Shown here piece by piece: positions 41,978-44,955 of a DNA stretch of 44,955 nt. The notes beneath the pieces are model-generated. The model saw only the letters and a list, made by a program, of their open reading frames with translations. It made no database searches and was not told the DNA's origin. Position 1 is the stretch's first letter; the number at the start of each line of letters is the position of its first letter. Both the position numbers and the translations under genes were made by a program. Source of the stretch: Hyphomicrobiales bacterium (lineage in GTDB: Bacteria; Pseudomonadota; Alphaproteobacteria; Rhizobiales; Aestuariivirgaceae); the NCBI GenBank assembly GCA_016710435.1, contig JADJVV010000012.1, positions 1-44,955 on the forward strand, written 5' to 3'.

Positions 41978-42018
41978 CGCCCCGGCAGGATTCGGACCCG
42001 CCATGGCCAGTTAGGGCG
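41978..42018 (-). other. tRNA T-arm-like RNA element, copy B
   Basis: Minus strand, 5' to 3': CGCCC, spacer TAACTGGCCA, then TGGCGGG, loop TCCGAAT, CCTGCCG, then GGGCG. The inner stem is a T-arm-like helix with a canonical-size loop; CGCCC pairs with GGGCG. Compared with copy A the outer pairs differ but still match. D arm and anticodon arm are absent. Confidence 0.65.
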
Positions 42019-42021
42019 AAA

Positions 42022-42195
42022 TCAAAACTCGATGCCAGCCAAGATTCCTTCAAACTTGGAGACGCGCAGTTTTGCAAGATGCACAGCCCACTCCGCCTGG
42101 GAGCGGAATGGCGCTGGAACCTGCATCTTGTCCATCTTCCCGCTGGAGACGATGTTGTCCGCGATCGAGATGATGAGGACTACTCGCGGGTCCAC
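42022..42195 (-). CDS. Small hypothetical protein (57 aa)
   Basis: GTG start at 42195 with GGAGGA seven bases before it. The protein begins MDPRVVLIISIADNIVSSGK and ends in a helical segment (EWAVHLAKLRVSKFEGIL). Unrecognised. It lies directly upstream of T-arm element copy B, its stop four bases before the element. Confidence 0.6.
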   Translation of the reverse strand: MDPRVVLIISIADNIVSSGKMDKMQVPAPFRSQAEWAVHLAKLRVSKFEGILAGIEF

Positions 42196-42198
42196 GAG

Positions 42199-42384
42199 TC
42201 AGTCCTCCGACCAGCACTGCCCATACCGTGACTCGTAGCAGGTCGACAGGCGTGTTGGTGCTGTGGCCCGTGCCGCCATCACCACGACCACCAGGGGTGG
42301 TGCGGTGACCAGGGCGACGGTGTCACGATGGGGCGCCTGGACCGGAGCCAGGGTAGCGAGCAGGATTCCGATGGTGTCACGCAC
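42199..42384 (-). CDS. Small hypothetical protein with hydrophobic N-terminus (61 aa)
   Basis: GTG start at 42384 (GAGGA nine bases upstream) overlapping the preceding stop by eight bases. Begins MRDTIGILLATLAPVQA, then a second hydrophobic stretch (APPLVVVVMAARA) and a Cys-containing C-terminus. It could be secreted or membrane-bound. Its end carries the ribosome-binding site of the next gene. Confidence 0.5.
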   Translation of the reverse strand: MRDTIGILLATLAPVQAPHRDTVALVTAPPLVVVVMAARATAPTRLSTCYESRYGQCWSED

Positions 42385-42724
42385 TGGGGGAGTCCTCGCC
42401 AAGAAGGGTCTTGAGCTTGGCGACCATCTCTTCGGGGGACAGCCCCTTGAAGGTCTCCATGATCTTCTCCGTCTTCTCCTTGGCATCCACGCCATTGGCG
42501 ATGGCCATGATGGCGGATTTGACGATGTAGCCAACGACCCAATTCTTCTCGAACGCCTCGGCCGTGGTTGCGGTCATGTTGGTGACGACGCCAGCCATCG
42601 TGGATTTTCCGTCGTCGTTCATCCCCATGAAGGCGATAGCTAGGTTGGCGTCAGTCGCTTCGGCCAGCGTCTTCAATTCGGTCATGAGGTATTCGACGCG
42701 CTCTCGTTGTGTCGCGTTGAGCAT
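42377..42724 (-). CDS. Hypothetical helical protein (115 aa)
   Basis: Helix-rich: MLNATQRERVEYLMTELKTL, then AIAFMGMNDDGKSTMAGVV and a C-terminal EMVAKLKTLLGED. No known family. The ATG at 42724 is preceded by AACAGGAG and by T-arm element copy A with its leader hairpin. First gene of a coupled trio with 42384 and 42195. Confidence 0.62.
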   Translation of the reverse strand: MLNATQRERVEYLMTELKTLAEATDANLAIAFMGMNDDGKSTMAGVVTNMTATTAEAFEKNWVVGYIVKSAIMAIANGVDAKEKTEKIMETFKGLSPEEMVAKLKTLLGEDSPSA

Positions 42725-42748
42725 TCGCTTCTCCTGTTGTTGTGAAAT

Positions 42749-42760
42749 GGGGATGTCCCC
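42749..42760 (-). promoter_or_regulatory. Leader hairpin shared by two genes, copy A
   Basis: GGGG, loop ACAT, CCCC on the minus strand, followed by CATTTCACAACAACAGGAG. Nearly identical to the leader at 41951-41966, about 800 bases away. Confidence 0.5.
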
Positions 42761-42769
42761 GTGTGGAAA

Positions 42770-42811
42770 GCCCCGTGACGGGATTCGAACCCGCCATGGC
42801 CAGTTAGGGGC
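42770..42811 (-). other. tRNA T-arm-like RNA element, copy A
   Basis: Minus strand, 5' to 3': GCCCC, spacer TAACTGGCCA, then TGGCGGG, loop TTCGAAT, CCCGTCA, one base, GGGGC. The T-arm-type loop TTCGAAT is canonical. Its 5' arm includes the last codons and stop of the 52-residue gene upstream. No acceptor partner, D arm or anticodon arm is found within a tRNA length. Confidence 0.7.
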
Positions 42812-42962
42812 GACGCTGAAGCGAGATGATGGCGATGATGAAGCCGCCAGACGTCACGATCCAGGAAGTGATGAATGCGTACCGAAGCAGGGAATCAATA
42901 TCCACGAAGACCTCGGAGGACGACGGTGGCGCGAACCCTCCCTTGCTCCCAGCGCCGGTCAT
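42804..42962 (-). CDS. Small one-TM membrane protein (52 aa)
   Basis: Begins MTGAGSKGGFAPPSSSEVFV; the hydrophobic segment (about 28-47, YAFITSWIVTSGGFIIAIIS) is followed by a basic tail QRRP. No strong Shine-Dalgarno. It overlaps the 35-residue frame below, so only one of the two may be translated. The stop codon lies within T-arm element copy A. Confidence 0.5.
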   Translation of the reverse strand: MTGAGSKGGFAPPSSSEVFVDIDSLLRYAFITSWIVTSGGFIIAIISLQRRP

Positions 42963-43002
42963 TGCGCTTGAGGACAGACAGGAAGCGGAAGAGGGCGATC
43001 AT
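42895..43002 (-). CDS. Candidate 35-residue basic microprotein
   Basis: MIALFRFLSVLKRNDRRWEQ, then Arg-rich. ATG in an ATGA overlap with the upstream gene and GGAG nine bases before it. It overlaps the 52-residue membrane-protein frame by 68 bases, so the assignment is uncertain. Confidence 0.4.
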   Translation of the reverse strand: MIALFRFLSVLKRNDRRWEQGRVRATVVLRGLRGY

Positions 43003-43220
43003 GAGCCGGGCTCCAGGACGATCTCGGGAAGCTTCCCTTCCCACAAGGAACCTTGTGGATAGTATCCGGCAAGCCTGAACTCGGACAGAAGCAAGAACTT
43101 CGCTTCACGCCGAGTGATTTCTCCATCCATGTACCGATTGAAGATTTTTCCCTCTTTTTCGGTGGAGCAGAACATGGCGAGCTCTTCGATTGGCAGTTCG
43201 CACAATGCGGCAAGCCTCAT
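42999..43220 (-). CDS. Small hypothetical protein (73 aa)
   Basis: Helical N-terminal half (ALCELPIEELAMFCSTEKEG), then YMDGEITRREAKFLLLSEFR. Unrecognised. ATGA overlaps on both sides. Confidence 0.6.
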   Translation of the reverse strand: MRLAALCELPIEELAMFCSTEKEGKIFNRYMDGEITRREAKFLLLSEFRLAGYYPQGSLWEGKLPEIVLEPGS

Positions 43221-43501
43221 TTAGATTCTCCTTGATTAAGAGCGTTTTCAGCGAGATCAGCGACAAACATCATGTCGTTGAAATGGCCTTCATCTTGTGT
43301 TGGCGAAAGCTCCTCGGATTTTCTTGCAGAAAAACTCATGATCTCCGCAAGAACAGACCGAAGATGAGATTCATTCGAATGCAAGTGCACGACTTGCTTC
43401 ATCAAAAATGTTTTCATTGGTGCGAACACCTTGCAAACGGTATCAGACCCGGTGCATCCAATTTTATCATACTCGCAATCACCGCACGACGGCAGAAGCA
43501 T
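43217..43501 (-). CDS. Small Cys-motif protein (94 aa)
   Basis: N-terminal Cys set C6, C9, C16, C23 (CGDCEYDKIGC..VC), likely one zinc-binding site; the remainder is helical and acidic at the end. Function unknown. It overlaps the start of the next gene as ATGA and overlaps the upstream 38-residue gene by 23 bases. Confidence 0.62.
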   Translation of the reverse strand: MLLPSCGDCEYDKIGCTGSDTVCKVFAPMKTFLMKQVVHLHSNESHLRSVLAEIMSFSARKSEELSPTQDEGHFNDMMFVADLAENALNQGESK

Positions 43502-43595
43502 TCGTTTCTCCTTTGGCGATTAGTTGGTAGAAGCGATCGCTTAGGCGTCTCCGAAAGAGCCATTCACGGATCGGGGGAAGTTCGTTGGAGTCCAT
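43479..43595 (-). CDS. Small hypothetical protein (38 aa)
   Basis: MDSNELPPIREWLFRRRLSD, then FYQLIAKGETNASAVVR: an amphipathic helix pair. The ATG overlaps the preceding stop (TAATG) and GGAAG lies upstream. The longer in-frame extension to 43847 is low-complexity and covers the leader RNA. Confidence 0.5.
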   Translation of the reverse strand: MDSNELPPIREWLFRRRLSDRFYQLIAKGETNASAVVR

Positions 43596-43675
43596 TATTT
43601 TGTCTTCCAAACGAGGTAGGCGACGCCAGCATAAATCCCTACAGTCAAGATTTGATGCGCAATCTCGTAATTCAT
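43595..43675 (-). CDS. Single-TM microprotein (26 aa)
   Basis: MNYEIAHQILTVGIYAGVAY followed by LVWKTK: one short transmembrane helix with a basic end. GGAGGACAC immediately before the ATG and a TAATG overlap with the next gene make translation convincing. First gene of the small-gene chain after the leader region. Confidence 0.6.
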   Translation of the reverse strand: MNYEIAHQILTVGIYAGVAYLVWKTK

Positions 43676-43734
43676 GTGTCCTCCATTGTTGAGCGATTAG
43701 GGATCCCGCCACCTGCACTGAAGCGGAAACGGCG

Positions 43735-43763
43735 AAAAACCGCGCCCGGGCTCTCCGGTCGCG
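43735..43763 (-). terminator. Attenuator-type terminator in the leader region
   Basis: On the minus strand: CGCG, mismatch, CCGG, five-base loop, CCGG, mismatch, CGCG, then G and TTTTT. It stands 60 bases before the 26-residue membrane gene, so it would block transcripts from upstream unless they are antiterminated. Confidence 0.65.
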
Positions 43764-43847
43764 TTCTTTCCGTTTGGTGGCGGTTTTGGTTTGGCCTTTC
43801 CGGTTTTCTGGTCCCCAGCGACTAGCTGGGAATCCGGAAAGACTCAT

Positions 43848-43878
43848 GCATCCATTGACGGATGCCCAACGATGTCAA
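43848..43878 (-). promoter_or_regulatory. Promoter/operator candidate for the leader region
   Basis: TTGACA at 43873-43878 (minus strand). Downstream of it the inverted repeat GCATCC / GGATGC (43848-43865, six-base spacer) occupies the -10 area, where the hexamer itself is poor. Could be a repressor site over a weak promoter. Confidence 0.3.
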
Positions 43879-44141
43879 AAGAAACGAGGGGACCGGAACC
43901 CACAAGCATTGCTTGTCCCATGGAGGGAAGGGAGGCGGAAGAGTCGCGCCTTAAACCAGCTCTCGTGAGTCGATGTCTCGCGACTCGCGGAAAAGCAACG
44001 TGCAAACGTGCGTTAGGGTCGGAAGTAGTCGCGACACTGCACGGATGACGAAGGGATCTAGTCCAGATCCAAGGATAGAGGACGGTAGGCCATTGCAGGA
44101 CCTAGCGAAGGACCGGGATCCTTCCTTTCCGTCCAAGTGGC

Positions 44142-44669
44142 CTAGAGGGTCGCCACGTTGCGAAGAGCCGCAACAATCGCCCGACGTTCTGGGTGGTTGC
44201 GGGGAAGTCCGTTTTCCTTGGCATCCTCCAGTGCTTCCACCAACAAGCGAGCGCACTGGACGGTGTGAGCGTTGTCGGAAACGAGGATCTTTCCCCCTTT
44301 CCCGCCAAAGGAAACGGTAGTGTCCAGATCCTTGACCACGGAAGCGACGCGATGGCCAAGGGCGAAAGCATCCTTAGCAGACTTCACGGTCGGTTCACGC
44401 CAAACACGAACGCGGGAAGGTTCAGTTTCCGTGGAAACGTGAGAGACAATGGTTTCCTTGCGTTCCTTGGCCGTTTTGAAGGTTGCCACGGATGCCACGA
44501 AGGAAGCAAGGGGGGAAACCTTCTTGGAGGGACCGGAACCAGCTTTGCGCATCTTCGCCTTCTCTTCCTTCGATGCCGAAGCATAGAGGGACATAGCAAG
44601 GGCGATCTGTGCAGGAGTCAAGGTTTCCGTGGTTTCGGGCTTGTCGGTTTCGACGTTGTCGGTGTTCAT
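44142..44669 (-). CDS. Hypothetical protein (175 aa)
   Basis: N-terminus acidic, Thr-rich (TDKPETTETLTPAQIALAMS), middle Lys/Ser-rich (SKEEKAKMRKAG), C-terminal helical domain (CARLLVEALEDAKENGLP). No family recognised. The first leftward gene in the window, alone before a long leader, so it may be a very early gene or an antitermination-related factor; this is inference. Weak Shine-Dalgarno (AAAGAG). Confidence 0.6.
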   Translation of the reverse strand: MNTDNVETDKPETTETLTPAQIALAMSLYASASKEEKAKMRKAGSGPSKKVSPLASFVASVATFKTAKERKETIVSHVSTETEPSRVRVWREPTVKSAKDAFALGHRVASVVKDLDTTVSFGGKGGKILVSDNAHTVQCARLLVEALEDAKENGLPRNHPERRAIVAALRNVATL

Positions 44670-44955
44670 GGATAGACTCTTTCGATTTTGCGATTGTGAC
44701 GGTTTTGGTGGAAAGGGTGATGGAGGGGTGCAGGATCGTTAAACCATTACAGGATAACGACTTACGCCCAACCCGCGACACCCGCAAAGAGTGGCGCGCG
44801 CCTTACCGTGTTCGGGATTTAGTGTCCCGGCTCATCGAAGGTACCGTCCAGACCTGCCGAACGGAAATCGGTCAATCCGAGTGCAGAGTATGGGTAACGC
44901 GCGCGAAAACGTGCCCCGGGGGAGGGGTTTATGGGGAGGTAGGCGGGCGCGTGAA
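44670..44955. other. 286-base non-coding right edge with possible leftward promoter
   Basis: No gene seen. A leftward promoter candidate is TTGGGC (44766-44771), 16-base spacer, TAATGG (44744-44749). A hairpin CGGGA / TCCCG lies at 44813-44829 and a GGCGCGCGCC palindrome near 44793-44802. The last 80 bases are very GC-rich. Confidence 0.35.

Larger units (their letters stand above)
43676..44141 (-). other. 466-base leader / regulatory region of the leftward small-gene chain
   Basis: No convincing gene. It holds a terminator-like attenuator (43735-43763), a second hairpin (CCCAGC / GCTGGG, 43814-43830), a TTGACA box with an overlapping inverted repeat (43848-43878), and several copies of GTCGCGA-type words at 43940-44035, including a GAGTCG / CGACTC inverted repeat. 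Confidence 0.5.

Noticed and set aside
41978..42811. T-arm copies as phage attachment sites (attP)
   Set aside because: Possible in principle, but two near-copies plus a third diverged one, co-varying outer pairs and the absence of an integrase in this window make it the weaker idea.
42770..42850. Full tRNA gene ending in the TTCGAAT arm
   Set aside because: No acceptor 5' strand, D arm or anticodon arm is present in the expected distance; only the T-arm part and an outer five-pair helix exist.
43844..43921. 25-residue open frame in the leader region
   Set aside because: Upstream sequence lacks a Shine-Dalgarno (pyrimidine-rich instead) and it overlaps the promoter/operator candidate.
1..44955. 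CRISPR array or diversity-generating retroelement
   Set aside because: No spaced direct repeats of CRISPR type and no reverse transcriptase were seen; the repeats in the tail fibre are contiguous coding repeats.

Overview
The window is part of the genome of a GC-rich tailed bacteriophage, probably a podovirus-like phage (short tail). The evidence is one contiguous virion block: a P22-like portal, scaffold, capsid, connector and nozzle-like proteins, a spike, and several large Ala/Gly-rich internal (ejection-type) proteins, with no tape-measure, sheath or tail-tube gene. Replication and recombination genes are also present. No terminase, DNA polymerase, RNA polymerase, integrase, repressor, CRISPR array or complete tRNA was recognised, so the window is not a whole genome. 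The first gene is cut by the left edge. The host cannot be named from the sequence.

Layout. (1) 1-6703, rightward: a repeat-rich tail fibre, small genes, a second putative tail protein with propeller-like repeats, an M15 L-alanyl-D-glutamate peptidase (endolysin type) and a hypothetical gene, mostly joined by 1-4 base overlaps. (2) 6693-8752, leftward: a DnaB-type helicase preceded by a putative replication initiator. (3) 8753-9014: a divergent intergenic region with a good sigma70-like promoter for the rightward block. (4) 9015-12372, rightward: an SSB-like protein, a Cas4/RecB-like nuclease with a probable Fe-S cysteine set, a tiny histone-H1-like basic protein, an HNH (Ref-like) nuclease, a RuvC-like resolvase and a DUF3310 protein. 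(5) 12382-31143, rightward: portal, scaffold, capsid, connector, nozzle, spike, three ejection-type proteins and a 2008-residue giant. A terminator after the capsid/decoration pair and a bidirectional terminator at the end punctuate it. (6) 31194-44669, leftward: a dense early-type region of small genes, many overlapping as ATGA, TGATG or TAATG, including several tiny ones.

The most interesting part is inside block 6. A zinc-ribbon/amidoligase fusion (36514-37890) sits directly upstream of a class II glutamine amidotransferase-like Ntn hydrolase (35432-36496) and directly downstream of a 405-residue protein with an internal tandem duplication. Together they look like a phage-encoded peptide or amide ligation and trimming pathway. 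Further along is a 121-residue protein made almost wholly of 55 Gly-Tyr, Gly-Asp or Gly-Asn dipeptides, encoded by a hexanucleotide array (41237-41569). Nearby are two copies, plus one diverged copy, of an RNA element that resembles a tRNA T-arm closed by an outer helix whose base pairs co-vary; each stands before a gene with a similar leader. A 21-bp-arm palindrome lies inside another gene (39529-39572).

How the genes work together (inference): block 6 and the leader and attenuator region at its right end look like host-takeover functions. Blocks 2 and 4 replicate and recombine DNA. Blocks 1 and 5 build the particle, bind and penetrate the host, eject the genome and lyse the cell.
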